A stretch of DNA of 43,883 nt from Janibacter sp. (GTDB taxonomy: Bacteria > Actinomycetota > Actinomycetes > Actinomycetales > Dermatophilaceae): assembly GCA_030453295.1 (NCBI GenBank), contig JAKDKQ010000003.1:1-43883 (forward strand), given 5' to 3'. Positions 1 through 9,224 of the stretch are shown one piece after another. Below the pieces are notes generated by a model. The model searched no databases. It saw only the letters and a list, made by a program, of their open reading frames with translations, and was not told the DNA's origin. The stretch's first letter is position 1, and each line of letters begins with the position of its first letter. Made by a program: the position numbers and the translations under genes.

Positions 1-19
1 CCCGATCACGTAAACTAGC

Positions 20-34
20 GATTGTTCAACAATC
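20..34. promoter_or_regulatory. Operator-like palindrome GATTGTT-C-AACAATC upstream of the GntR/FCD gene
   Basis: Perfect 7+1+7 inverted repeat. The core TTGTTCAACAA resembles FadR-subfamily GntR operators (TNGTNNNACNA). Confidence 0.6.
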
Positions 35-83
35 CCGCAATACCCCCTTCGGCTAGTGTCGGGCTCACAGCGGCGACGAAGGG

Positions 84-773
84 GTGTGCAGCATGGTGGA
101 CGACTGGCTCTCGGCACTCGAGTCCGAGCGTGCGTCGATGGGACGTGCGAGCGCGAGCGAAAAGGTCGCCGATGCCTTGCGCACCCGCATCATCGAGGGG
201 GATCTGCGGCCTCGTACCCGGCTGTCCGAGGAGCGCATCGGCGCGGCCCTGGGCGTCTCCCGCAACACGCTGCGAGAGGCCTTCCACCTCCTGGGCCACG
301 AGCGTCTGGTGGTGCGCGAGTTCAACCGCGGCGTCTTCGTCCGGGCGCTCGACCACGACGATGTGCGCGACCTCTACCGCTTCCGTCGGATCCTCGAGGT
401 GTCCTCGATCCGGCAGGCGGCGATCGATGGCTCCGACCTCACCCGCCTGCACGCGGCCGTGGACGAAGGGGGTGCTGCCGCCGCTGTCGAGGACTGGCGT
501 GGCCTCGGGTCGGCCAACATGCACTTCCACGAGGCCCTGGCGGCGCTGGCCGGCAGTCGCCGGGTCGACGAGGCGATGCGACAGGTCCTCGCCGAGATGC
601 GTCTGGTCTTCAGCACGATGTCCGACCCGCGCACCTTCCACGAGCCCTATCTCGAGGGCAACCGACAGCTGGCCGCGCTGCTGGCGGCAGGGGACCACGA
701 CGAGGCCGAGCGTGCGCTGCTCACCTACCTCGATCGGGCTGAAGCCCAGCTGCTCGCCGCGATGACCACGTAG
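84..773 (+). CDS. GntR family transcriptional regulator, FCD domain
   Basis: N-terminal wHTH (SEERIGAALGVSRNTLREAFHLLGHERLV) and an FCD-like helical C-terminus. ATG at 93 is an alternative start with a better SD (gaagggg). Confidence 0.9.
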   Translation: MCSMVDDWLSALESERASMGRASASEKVADALRTRIIEGDLRPRTRLSEERIGAALGVSRNTLREAFHLLGHERLVVREFNRGVFVRALDHDDVRDLYRFRRILEVSSIRQAAIDGSDLTRLHAAVDEGGAAAAVEDWRGLGSANMHFHEALAALAGSRRVDEAMRQVLAEMRLVFSTMSDPRTFHEPYLEGNRQLAALLAAGDHDEAERALLTYLDRAEAQLLAAMTT

Positions 774-834
774 ATCGGTTTCCCCGGCCGCCCGCTCGGG
801 TAGTGCAGCCACGTCCCACGACGAAGGAGCGCAC

Positions 835-1737
835 ATGATCGAGTCAGAGATCAGCCAGCGAGCAGCAGGCATGGCGACCGGTCCCGACGGTGGATTTCCC
901 GAACAGCAGCAGTCACTCCCCGGTTCCACGGCCGCCATGGACCCCGCCCCTGACCACGGCGAAGAGACCTGGGTGGGATCGGGCCGCCTGGAGGGCCTGC
1001 GCGCCCTGATCACCGGCGGTGACTCCGGCATCGGCCGTGCCGTCGCGATCGCCTATGCCCGCGAGGGTGCAGACGTGGCGATCTCCTTCCTGCCCGAGGA
1101 GCAGGAGGACGCCGAGACGACCGCGCGATGGATCAAGGACGCCGGTCGTACCGCAGTGCTCTGCCCCGGGGACATCAGCGAGCGCAGCACCTGCGACGAG
1201 GTCATCCAGAGCGCCGTCGCCGGCTTGGGCGGACTCGACGTCCTCGTCAACAACGCCGGCGTCCAGATGGCCCGCGACCAGGGTCTGGAGGCCATGAGTG
1301 ACGAGCGCATCGAGCGAGTGCTGCGTACCAACCTGCACGCCCTCTTCTGGCTGACCCGGGCCGCGCTGCCGCACCTGGACCGGGGCGCGAGCATCATCAA
1401 CGTCAGCTCCATCCAGGCCTACGAGCCATCGACCTCCTTGCTCGACTACGCGTCGACCAAGGCCGCGATCAACAACTTCACCGTCAACCTCGCCGCGGAG
1501 GTGGGTCCCCGTGGGATCCGCGTCAATGCCGTCGCACCGGGACCGATCTGGACACCGTTGCAGCCGGCGACCCAGGAGGAGAAGAAGATCGAGGCCTTCG
1601 GGGCCGACACTCCGCTGGGACGTGCCGGGCAGCCCGGTGAGCTCGCGGGGGCCTTCGTCTTCCTCGCTGCGCCCACGGAGGCCAGCTATGTCTCGGGCAC
1701 CGTCGTGGGGGTGACGGGCGGCAAGCCCGTCTTCTGA
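835..1737 (+). CDS. SDR family oxidoreductase (YghA/general-stress type)
   Basis: TGGDSGIGRAVAIAYAREGADV, NNAG, and S...Y..K motifs; N-terminal extension typical of the YghA-like group. Confidence 0.92.
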   Translation: MIESEISQRAAGMATGPDGGFPEQQQSLPGSTAAMDPAPDHGEETWVGSGRLEGLRALITGGDSGIGRAVAIAYAREGADVAISFLPEEQEDAETTARWIKDAGRTAVLCPGDISERSTCDEVIQSAVAGLGGLDVLVNNAGVQMARDQGLEAMSDERIERVLRTNLHALFWLTRAALPHLDRGASIINVSSIQAYEPSTSLLDYASTKAAINNFTVNLAAEVGPRGIRVNAVAPGPIWTPLQPATQEEKKIEAFGADTPLGRAGQPGELAGAFVFLAAPTEASYVSGTVVGVTGGKPVF

Positions 1738-1742
1738 GCGCG

Positions 1743-3023
1743 TCAGGCCGGTTGGGCTCCCGCTCGCCGGGCGGCGCGGCTGCGCAGGGCAAGGATGCCG
1801 CCGCCCGCGAGGGCGGAGATCAATGAGCCGAGCAGGACCCCGATCTTGACGTGCTCGTCGGCCACGCTTGCCGCGCCGTAGGCGAGCTCGCCGACGAGCA
1901 GCGAGACCGTGAAGCCGACACCGGCGACGAAGCCCATCCCGATCATGTCCGGCCAGCGCAGCGACTCGTCGAGCTGGAAGGCAGGCAGCCTGCTGAGCAG
2001 GAAGGTCGTCAGCGTGATGCCGATGGGCTTGCCCAGGAAGAGACCGGCGATGATGCCGATGGTGATCGGGTCCTGCATGGCTGACCGCAGTCCCTCGATC
2101 CCCCCCACGGCCACGCCTGCGGAGAAGAAGGCGAACACCGGGACTGCGACAAGGGTGGAGAAGACGCCCCACTGATCGGCGAGATAGGCCGTGAGCCCGT
2201 CATAGACCGGTTCGCCGTCGTCATCCGTGGAGGACTGTACCCGCGCCCGCGCCGTGGCGATGACGGGCACCGTGAAGCCGAGGAGCACGCCGGCGACCGT
2301 CGCGTGGATCCCCGACGCGTGCACGAGGCCCCACGTCAGTACCCCCAGAGGGACGAGGAGCCACCACGTGATGACCCCCCGCTGCACCAGGACGGCAAAG
2401 ATCGCGAGCGGCACGAAGGCGAGTGCGAGCAGGTGAAGTTGCAGGCCCTCGGTGTAGACGACAGCGATGACGGTGATCGCGATGAGGTCGTCGACGATCG
2501 CCAGGGTCAGCAGGAAGACGCGCAGCGCGGGCGGCAGGAAGCGCCCGACGACGGCGAGCACCGCGACGGCGAAGGCGATGTCCGTGGCCGTGGGGATCGC
2601 CCAGCCGCGCATGGCCTCCGCCGAGTCGGACGACATGGCGATGGCCGCGAAGACGAGGGCCGGGACGATCACTCCACCTGCTGCTGCGGCGATCGGCAGT
2701 GCCGCCGTCCGGGGGTCACGCAGCTTGCCGGCGACGAACTCCTCCTTGAGCTCCAGGCCGACGACGAAGAAGAAGATCGCGAGGAGGCCGTCCGCAGCCC
2801 AGGTACCGAGACTCAGGTCGAGGTGCAGGGCATGCGGACCGATCGTGAAGTCGCGCAGGCTCGAGTAGGCGTCGCCAGCGGGGGAGTTGGCGAGCAGGAG
2901 GGCCAGGATGGTGGCGCCCAGGAGGAGGGCCCCGCCAAAGGCGTCGCTCTGGGCGGTTGCGTGGGCACCGCGCCACAGCTGGTGCGGGGCGAGGAGGCCG
3001 AGCTTGGGGGAGGGTGTGGGCAC
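1743..3023 (-). CDS. nhaA: Na+/H+ antiporter NhaA
   Basis: Full-length NhaA-like protein (LWRGAHATAQSDAFGG..., MRGWAIPTATDIAFAVAVLAVVGRFLP, FLLTLAIVDDLIAI). Confidence 0.95.
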   Translation of the reverse strand: MPTPSPKLGLLAPHQLWRGAHATAQSDAFGGALLLGATILALLLANSPAGDAYSSLRDFTIGPHALHLDLSLGTWAADGLLAIFFFVVGLELKEEFVAGKLRDPRTAALPIAAAAGGVIVPALVFAAIAMSSDSAEAMRGWAIPTATDIAFAVAVLAVVGRFLPPALRVFLLTLAIVDDLIAITVIAVVYTEGLQLHLLALAFVPLAIFAVLVQRGVITWWLLVPLGVLTWGLVHASGIHATVAGVLLGFTVPVIATARARVQSSTDDDGEPVYDGLTAYLADQWGVFSTLVAVPVFAFFSAGVAVGGIEGLRSAMQDPITIGIIAGLFLGKPIGITLTTFLLSRLPAFQLDESLRWPDMIGMGFVAGVGFTVSLLVGELAYGAASVADEHVKIGVLLGSLISALAGGGILALRSRAARRAGAQPA

Positions 3024-3050
3024 GAGGTGACCTTGCTCTACGAGGGGGTT

Positions 3051-3260
3051 CTATGGACGTGGTTGACGCCAGCCGAGGTTGGCGCGCCTGCGTCGGCTGG
3101 GGGGCGGGCAGCCCGCGATCTCCCCGTGGGCGTTGGTGCCCCAGGTGCTGGTCCAACCGTTGGTCCCGGGGTGTCGCACGATCCTCAGCAGCCCCTGCAT
3201 GCGGGCGGCCTGAGCCGCCAGATGGGGGCGCGCAGGGTCGCGCGGCGTGGGACCGGTCAC
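3051..3260 (-). CDS. Possible small hypothetical protein; may instead be nhaA leader sequence
   Basis: 69-aa ORF between nhaA and the DUF6328 gene. Its distal part overlaps an 8-bp hairpin. No recognised domain. Confidence 0.2.
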   Translation of the reverse strand: MTGPTPRDPARPHLAAQAARMQGLLRIVRHPGTNGWTSTWGTNAHGEIAGCPPPSRRRRANLGWRQPRP

Positions 3261-3336
3261 GGACCGAGTCTATGGACTGGACGAAGGGAGGTGCTCGAGG
3301 GCGCGCGGGAACCTCCCTTCGAGACTGTCGAGGAGG

Positions 3337-3849
3337 TCAGCGGCCAGCCGCATCCATCGTCTCGGCCGGCCTCCCCACGAGCCACGGCACCACGACGGTG
3401 GCGACGAGCACGGCGATCGCCATGCAGGCGCAGACCACCGCGGCGGCGGTGCGCCCGACGACGACGTCCACGACGAAGGACGCCAGGCCCACGATGAGCA
3501 GACCGACGGCGACGAGGACACAACGCGCGACGAGGTGCCCGACCCGGACCAGCCGGTCCTTGCGCTGCAGCCGGAACAGGCGGCGGTGCACGGCGATCGG
3601 CATGACGAGCAAGGTGGTCGTCAGGAAGGCCAGCAGGACCAGGACGATGTAGAGGCCTTGCTGGGTGCTGTCGAGGTCGGCGAAGGCGGACTGGAAGGGC
3701 AGCGTGAGCAGGAACCCCGCAAGGATCTGGACGCCGGTCTGCAGCACGCGGAACTCCTGGAGCAGGTCGGTCCAGTTGCGGTCCGCGCGCTCGTCCGCCG
3801 TCTCCTGCCGGCCCGGCGTGCCCTCGTCTGCCTCTTCGTGCCCGCTCAT
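3337..3849 (-). CDS. DUF6328 family membrane protein
   Basis: MSGHEEADEG...RNWTDLLQEFRVLQTGVQILAGFLLTLPFQSAFADLD with four hydrophobic segments. Start trimmed from the longer track ORF. Confidence 0.8.
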   Translation of the reverse strand: MSGHEEADEGTPGRQETADERADRNWTDLLQEFRVLQTGVQILAGFLLTLPFQSAFADLDSTQQGLYIVLVLLAFLTTTLLVMPIAVHRRLFRLQRKDRLVRVGHLVARCVLVAVGLLIVGLASFVVDVVVGRTAAAVVCACMAIAVLVATVVVPWLVGRPAETMDAAGR

Positions 3850-3942
3850 GGGTCCATCCTGCCGGGATGCGTGGTTCGCGCATGTCGAGCAGCCCGCCGG
3901 GTAGGCCCGATGTCGACAACACCTCGACGAAGGGAGCACAGC

Positions 3943-4491
3943 ATGAGCAACCAGGACCAGACAGGTGGCCGCCGGGTCGCCGTCCTCGTGGCGATGGAGG
4001 GCATCGAGCAGGTCGAGCTCACCGGTCCGTGGAAGGCCTTGGAGGAGGCCGGTTGGGAGCCGGTGCTCGTGGCGCCCGAGACGGGCGAGGTGCAGGCCTT
4101 CGAGCACCTCGACGCGGCAGGCACCTTCCCCGTCGACACCACGGTCGCCGATGCCTCGATGGACGACTTCGCGGGTCTGGTGCTCCCGGGGGGTGTGGCC
4201 AACCCCGACGCGCTCCGGCTCGACGAGGCGGCGGTCCGGCTCGTGCGCGATGCGGTGACGGGTGACCGGCCGGTCGCCGCCATCTGCCACGCCATCTGGA
4301 TGCTCGTCGAGGCCGACGTCCTGCGCGACCGCCGGGTCACCTCGTGGCCCAGCCTGCAGACGGATGTGCGCAACGCCGGCGGCACCTGGGTCGACGAGGA
4401 GGTCGTGCGCGACGGTCGGCTCGTGACCAGCCGCAAACCGGACGACCTGCCCGCCTTCAACGCAGCACTCCTGGACATGCTCTCGACCTGA
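3943..4491 (+). CDS. Type 1 glutamine amidotransferase-like / PfpI-DJ-1 family protein
   Basis: VAVLVAMEGIEQVELTGPWKALEEAGW, LVLPGGVANPD, PVAAICHAIWMLVEADVLRDRRVTSWPSLQTDVRNAGG. SD agggag upstream of ATG 3943. Confidence 0.9.
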   Translation: MSNQDQTGGRRVAVLVAMEGIEQVELTGPWKALEEAGWEPVLVAPETGEVQAFEHLDAAGTFPVDTTVADASMDDFAGLVLPGGVANPDALRLDEAAVRLVRDAVTGDRPVAAICHAIWMLVEADVLRDRRVTSWPSLQTDVRNAGGTWVDEEVVRDGRLVTSRKPDDLPAFNAALLDMLST

Positions 4492-4525
4492 CCCGGTGGG
4501 GGCACCGCCCGAACCTGCGGGGGCC

Positions 4526-5146
4526 TCATGCGGGTGCCCTGTCCTCGGACGCCGTGACGCGGCACAGCGCATCGGGGCTCAGGACGGGGAAGCGGTACTC
4601 GTCTCTGAGGGTGTCGAGGGTCAGCTCGTGCAGCTCGGGACGGTGCGAGGCGATGGCGTCGCGCACCAGCACGACCTCGAGGTCGTTGGCGAAGGCATGC
4701 GCTGCGGTGAGCAGGACGCAGGTGTGCGTGGAGACGCCGATGACGACCACCGCCTCGATGTCGCGATCGAGCAGGGTCGATGCCAGATCGGTCCCCACGA
4801 AGGCGTCGTCGCGCGTCTTGGTGACCTCGATCGCCGCTGAGAGGTCGAGCTCGGGGAGGTTGGCGGTGTGCTCGTCCCCCTCGAAGAGGTAGCCCTGGTC
4901 GTCCTCGAGCATCGTGATCGTCCAGGTCGACCGGTCGCGCTGGTGCACGGTGCGCACGTTGACGATCGGAAGGTGCTCCCGCTCGGCCCAGCGGATGACC
5001 TGCCGGGCACGGGTCACGATCTCCTCGCGATGGGCCGCGAGGGCCGGGTCCTCGAAGAAGGCCTCCTGCAGGTCGACGACGAGGAGGGCGGTGCGGTCCA
5101 ACGGCGCACGCCATGGGGCGCGGGTCCTGGGCGACGGGGCGGTCAT
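4526..5146 (-). CDS. Isochorismatase family cysteine hydrolase
   Basis: TALLVVDLQEAFFEDP, EVTKTRDDAFVGTDL, VVVIGVSTHTCVLLTAAHAFANDLEVVLVRDA. Confidence 0.9.
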   Translation of the reverse strand: MTAPSPRTRAPWRAPLDRTALLVVDLQEAFFEDPALAAHREEIVTRARQVIRWAEREHLPIVNVRTVHQRDRSTWTITMLEDDQGYLFEGDEHTANLPELDLSAAIEVTKTRDDAFVGTDLASTLLDRDIEAVVVIGVSTHTCVLLTAAHAFANDLEVVLVRDAIASHRPELHELTLDTLRDEYRFPVLSPDALCRVTASEDRAPA

Positions 5147-5239
5147 GCCCCCTCCGTACCCCGTGGTGCGCCAGTCATGCCGACGGTGCATGTCTGCAGG
5201 GCCGGGGGGTAGGCACAGGGCATCCGACAGCGAGAGGAC

Positions 5240-5518
5240 GTGGATGAGATGCCCGAGGACAAGCCCGGACCCAGCGTCAAGGACGACGAGCTCTACGAGG
5301 AGCTGCGTGATGACGGTGCCAGCAAGGAAAAGGCCGCCCGCATCGCCAACGCAGCCGCCAACAGCTCCCGCGCCGAGGTCGGTCGACGTGGCGGCGAGTC
5401 AGGGTCCTACGACGACTGGAGCGTCGAGGAGCTGCACGATCGAGCCCGAGAGCTGGAGATCGAGGGGCGCTCGTCGATGGACAAGGCCGAGCTGATCGAG
5501 GCCCTGCGCAACCACTGA
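5240..5518 (+). CDS. DUF7218-like protein with Rho N-terminal-like segment
   Basis: KDDELYEELRDDGASKEKAARIANAAAN followed by SVEELHDRARELEIEGRSSMDKAELIEALRNH. Start could be ATG 5249. Confidence 0.75.
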   Translation: MDEMPEDKPGPSVKDDELYEELRDDGASKEKAARIANAAANSSRAEVGRRGGESGSYDDWSVEELHDRARELEIEGRSSMDKAELIEALRNH

Positions 5519-5524
5519 CATCAT

Positions 5525-5563
5525 GACGATGGGGGACGGACACGTGGTCCGTCCCCCATCGTC
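5525..5563. terminator. Bidirectional hairpin between DUF7218 gene and ectC
   Basis: gacgatgggggacggac-acgtg-gtccgtcccccatcgtc: 17-bp perfect inverted repeat, 5-nt loop, at a convergent junction. Confidence 0.8.
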
Positions 5564-5573
5564 GCGTCGTGGC

Positions 5574-5963
5574 TCAGTCCTCGGTGAGGACCGGGTAGAC
5601 GCCGTTCTCGTCGTGGACCTCACGGCCGGTGACCGGGGGGTTGAAGACGCACGCGCAGTGGATGTCCTCCTCGACGGTCACGGTGTGCTTGTCCGCGTCG
5701 TCGAGCATGTACATCACACCGGGCTCGAGGGGGTAGGTCTCGCCGGTGTCGCGGTCGAGGAGCGTGCCCTTGCCCTGGTAGACGTAGACGGCCTCGACGT
5801 GGTTGGCGTACCAGAACTCCGAGGACGTGCCGGCCTTGAGGATCGTGATGTGGAAGCTGAAGCCGACCTTGTCCTTGGCGAGGACCATGCGCCGGCTCTG
5901 CCAGTTGCCGTGCGTGACGTCGTACTCGGTGCCGTCGAGGTCGTTGACGTTCAAGACCTTCAT
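5574..5963 (-). CDS. ectC: L-ectoine synthase
   Basis: MKVLNVNDLDGTEYDVTHGNWQSRRMVLAKDKVGFSFHIT...HVEAVYVYQGKG; typical EctC, directly after ectB. Confidence 0.96.
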   Translation of the reverse strand: MKVLNVNDLDGTEYDVTHGNWQSRRMVLAKDKVGFSFHITILKAGTSSEFWYANHVEAVYVYQGKGTLLDRDTGETYPLEPGVMYMLDDADKHTVTVEEDIHCACVFNPPVTGREVHDENGVYPVLTED

Positions 5964-6007
5964 GTGGATCTCCTTGTCGTGGTCTGTCGGGGTGTGTGGA
6001 AGGGGGA

Positions 6008-7288
6008 TCAGGCCGTCGTGCGGGCGGGCGCGCCGAGGACCTCGCGGGCGGCGTCCTCGAGCTGGTCCAGACCTGCAGCCAGCTCCTCCTGCGTGATGGT
6101 CAGCGGCGGCATGATCTTGACGACCTCGCTGGACGGACCGGAGGTCTCGACGAGCAGCTTGCGGGCAAAGGCCGCCTTGGCGATCTTCTCCGCCACCTCG
6201 AGGTCGGCGAAGGCGACACCGGAGAGGAGCCCGCGGCCGCGCAGCTCGCTGCCCTCGGCGAGGCCGGCGAGGACCTCCAGGCGCTCGGTGAGCTGCTGGG
6301 CGCGAGCCGCGATGTTCTTCTCGAGGGCGTCGTCGGCCCAGTAGGTGCGCAGGGCCGTCGTCCCGGTGACGAAGGCCGGGTTGTGGCCGCGGAAGGTGCC
6401 GTTGTGCTCACCCGGCTCCCAGTCGTCGACCTCGGGCTTCATCAGGGTCAGTGCCATCGGCAGGCCGTAGCCCGAGATGGACTTGCTGAGGGTGATGATG
6501 TCCGGGTCCAGGCCGAACGGCTCGAAGGAGAAGAAGGTCCCGGTGCGGCCGCACCCGGCCTGCACGTCGTCGACGATCATCAGCACGCCGTACTCGCGGC
6601 ACAGGTCCTGCAGCTCCTTGAGCCACTGGCCGCGAGCCGCCTTGAGGCCACCTTCGCCCTGGACCGTCTCGACGATCACGGCCGCAGGCAGGTTCGTGCC
6701 CGAGCCGCTGTCGGCCCAGATGCGCTTGAGCCAGGCGAAGTCCGAGGTCTCGCCGACGATGTAGTCGTCGTACGGGGCGGCGGTCGCGTGGTACAGCGGC
6801 GTCCCGGCGCCGGCGCGCTTGAAGGCGTTGCCGGTGACGGCCAGCGAGCCGAGCGTCATGCCGTGGAAGGCATTGGTGAAGTGCACGACGTCCTCGCGAC
6901 CGGTCACCTTGCGGGCCGTCTTGAGTGCGGTCTCGACGGCGTTGGTCCCGGTCGGGCCGGGGAACTGGATCTTGTGGGTCATCCCGCGCGGCTCGAGGAT
7001 CAGCTCGGTGAAGGCCTCGAGGAACTCACGCTTGGCCTTGGTGTGCATGTCCATCGAGTGGGTGACGCCATCGCGGGAGACGTACTCGATGAGCGCCTCC
7101 TTGAGGATGTCGTTGTTGTGCCCGTAGTTGAGGGCACCGGCGCCGGAGAAGAAGTCGGTGTAGCGCTCACCGTCCTCGGTCGTCTGGTAGGGACCCTTGG
7201 AGGTGTCGAAGACGACGGGCCAGTTGCGGCAGTAGCTGCGCACCTCGGACTCGCGCTCGGTGAAGATGGCTGTGGCGGGGTTGCTCAT
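6008..7288 (-). CDS. ectB: Diaminobutyrate--2-oxoglutarate transaminase
   Basis: TERESEVRSYCRNWPVVFDTSKG, FFSGAGALNYGHNN, VQAGCGRTGTFFSFE; class III PLP aminotransferase in an ect operon. Confidence 0.96.
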   Translation of the reverse strand: MSNPATAIFTERESEVRSYCRNWPVVFDTSKGPYQTTEDGERYTDFFSGAGALNYGHNNDILKEALIEYVSRDGVTHSMDMHTKAKREFLEAFTELILEPRGMTHKIQFPGPTGTNAVETALKTARKVTGREDVVHFTNAFHGMTLGSLAVTGNAFKRAGAGTPLYHATAAPYDDYIVGETSDFAWLKRIWADSGSGTNLPAAVIVETVQGEGGLKAARGQWLKELQDLCREYGVLMIVDDVQAGCGRTGTFFSFEPFGLDPDIITLSKSISGYGLPMALTLMKPEVDDWEPGEHNGTFRGHNPAFVTGTTALRTYWADDALEKNIAARAQQLTERLEVLAGLAEGSELRGRGLLSGVAFADLEVAEKIAKAAFARKLLVETSGPSSEVVKIMPPLTITQEELAAGLDQLEDAAREVLGAPARTTA

Positions 7289-7343
7289 GGGGTGGTCCTT
7301 CCGTGGAGGGATCGGCAGGGGTGGTCGGTCGGTGCGGCAGGGA

Positions 7344-7859
7344 TCAGAACGGTCCGATGCGGTGCAGCACCTCCGGGTCATGGCCTTCGTCGGGGAAGTG
7401 GGCCGTCACGAAGAGGTCGATCTCCTCGTGCTGTGCGTCGTGGGTGCGCGCGAAGCCGGCGAAGAGGGCTCGCGAGGCGGCGTTGTCGTCGGTGATCGTC
7501 GTCTCGAGGACCGTCACCCCGGGGACGTGCGCAGCGAGATGGTCGAGCATGCGCCCGGCCAGGCCGTGCCCGCGCTGGTCCGCGTCGACGGCGACCTGCC
7601 ACACCATGAGGGTCCCGGGAGCCGCCGGACGGACGTAGCCGCTGACGAATCCGACGACCCTGCCCTCGCGCTCTGCGACGACGCTCGTCGCGGCGAAGTC
7701 CCGTGCCCACAGCAGGTAGGCGTAGGAGGAATTGAGGTCGAGTGTCTGCGAGTCCCTGGCCACGCGCCACATCTCGCCGCCGTCCTCGATGGACGGTGGG
7801 CGCAGGATGAACGGGGTCGACGGGGAGCTCTGGCGGGGTGTCTCTTCGTCCTTGGTCAC
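7344..7859 (-). CDS. ectA: L-2,4-diaminobutyrate acetyltransferase
   Basis: GNAT protein (LRPPSIEDGGEMWRVARDSQTLDLNSSYAYLLWARDF...) upstream of ectB. GTG start at 7859 inferred. Confidence 0.92.
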   Translation of the reverse strand: MTKDEETPRQSSPSTPFILRPPSIEDGGEMWRVARDSQTLDLNSSYAYLLWARDFAATSVVAEREGRVVGFVSGYVRPAAPGTLMVWQVAVDADQRGHGLAGRMLDHLAAHVPGVTVLETTITDDNAASRALFAGFARTHDAQHEEIDLFVTAHFPDEGHDPEVLHRIGPF

Positions 7860-7866
7860 CTGTTTC

Positions 7867-7894
7867 AACCTAACGTGACCTGCGCAGAGATCAA
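7867..7894 (-). promoter_or_regulatory. Predicted ectA promoter TTGATC-N16-TAGGTT
   Basis: -35 at 7894-7889 and -10 at 7872-7867 on the minus strand; 7 nt from the -10 to GTG 7859. Confidence 0.5.
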
Positions 7895-7997
7895 ATCCGC
7901 ACCCCCGATGGTCCACGGATTCCCTTGTGTGGCAACGGTATTGACGTGGTCGTGATCCGAGACACTTCGCGAGCGCGGCCGGCCGACGAGGCGCCGG

Positions 7998-9137
7998 TCA
8001 CTCCCTTCGTGCCGGTATGGAGCTCGCCATCCGCTCGATCGCCTCGGTCAGGAGGGCGGGGGAGGTGGCGAAGTTGAGCCGCGCGAAACCCTCTCCGACG
8101 CCGAAGGGAGGTCCGGGTGTGAGGGCCACCCGCGCGACGTCGCGGAAGTGGGCCGCAGGGTCACTCCCCAGCTCCAGTCGTCGGCAGTCGAGCCAGGCGA
8201 GGTAGGTGGCCTCCACGGGTTGCCAGACGATGTCCGGGAGGTGCTCGGTGAGCAGCTGCGCGAGCAGCGTCCGGTTGGCGTCCAGGTCGTGCACGAGGTC
8301 CGCGAGCCAGTCGCGGCCACCGCGCAGGGCAGCGGTGTGGAGCCGCACCCCCAGGTGGCTCGTGGTGAACTCAAGGCCGGGCGGCAGCGCACGGATGGCG
8401 TCGGACGCCTGCGACCCCCCGAAGATGACCGCGGACTTGGCCCCCGCGAGGTTCCACCCTTTGGCAGCGGAGAAGACCGTCAGTCCGGACTGGGCCTCCG
8501 GCAGGGAGAGAAGGGGGGTGAAGTCGGCCCCGGGGAGGACCAGCGGGGCGTGGATCTCGTCGCTGACGATCCTCACTCCATGGCGTTCGGCGGTGACGGC
8601 GACGTGCGAGAGCTCACCGCGCGTCGGGACGGTCCCCGTCGGGTTGTGCGGGTTGGCCAGGAGCAGCGCCCCGCGACCGTGTTCGGCGAAGGCTGCGTCG
8701 AGAGCAGCGGGGTCGAGTCGACCGGTGGACGTGAGGGGCACCGGGACGAGCCGACGGCCGATCTCGTGCACGGCCGCGTGGAAGGGCGGGTAGACGGGCA
8801 CGGTGATGTACACCGGGTCCTGCGGGCCGGTGATCGCGACGAGACCAGCGCGGACCCCGGCCATGACGTCGGCCACCGGTCGAGCGCGCGCTGGGGTGAC
8901 CTCGACGCCCCACTCGTCGTAGAGGGCGGCGACCTCCTGCGTGTACGGCCCCGTCACCGGGTACCCGAAGTCGCCCTCGCGGGCGATGCGGGCCATCTCC
9001 TCGACCACTACGGGCGCCGGCGCAACATCCATCTCTGCGACCCACAGGGGAAGGACGTCTGGGCCGTGAAGCTGCCACTTGATGCTCGTGCGTCGCCGTA
9101 GGGACGCCTCGTCGAGTGTGAGCACGCGTCGTTCCAT
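7998..9137 (-). CDS. MalY/PatB family cystathionine beta-lyase (PLP class I/II)
   Basis: RRRTSIKWQLHGPDVLPLWVAEMDV, HNPTGTVPTRGEL, SDEIHAPLVLPGADFTP, SAAKGWNLAGAKSAVI. Confidence 0.92.
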   Translation of the reverse strand: MERRVLTLDEASLRRRTSIKWQLHGPDVLPLWVAEMDVAPAPVVVEEMARIAREGDFGYPVTGPYTQEVAALYDEWGVEVTPARARPVADVMAGVRAGLVAITGPQDPVYITVPVYPPFHAAVHEIGRRLVPVPLTSTGRLDPAALDAAFAEHGRGALLLANPHNPTGTVPTRGELSHVAVTAERHGVRIVSDEIHAPLVLPGADFTPLLSLPEAQSGLTVFSAAKGWNLAGAKSAVIFGGSQASDAIRALPPGLEFTTSHLGVRLHTAALRGGRDWLADLVHDLDANRTLLAQLLTEHLPDIVWQPVEATYLAWLDCRRLELGSDPAAHFRDVARVALTPGPPFGVGEGFARLNFATSPALLTEAIERMASSIPARRE

Positions 9138-9224
9138 ACCTCCACTCTGACAGGGGATCGACCGCCTACGCTGGTGCGGGTGGCCCTCGAGGTCACGAAG
9201 GTCCCGTGACGGAAGGAGCGATGC

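Noticed and set aside
2304-3497. 397-aa plus-strand ORF and other long antisense ORFs (e.g. 5996-7495, 14809-17133, 17793-20744, 22784-24430)
   Set aside because: Low-complexity GC-rich shadow frames opposite nhaA, ectB, gcvP, sbcC and the ABC permease gene; no domain signatures.
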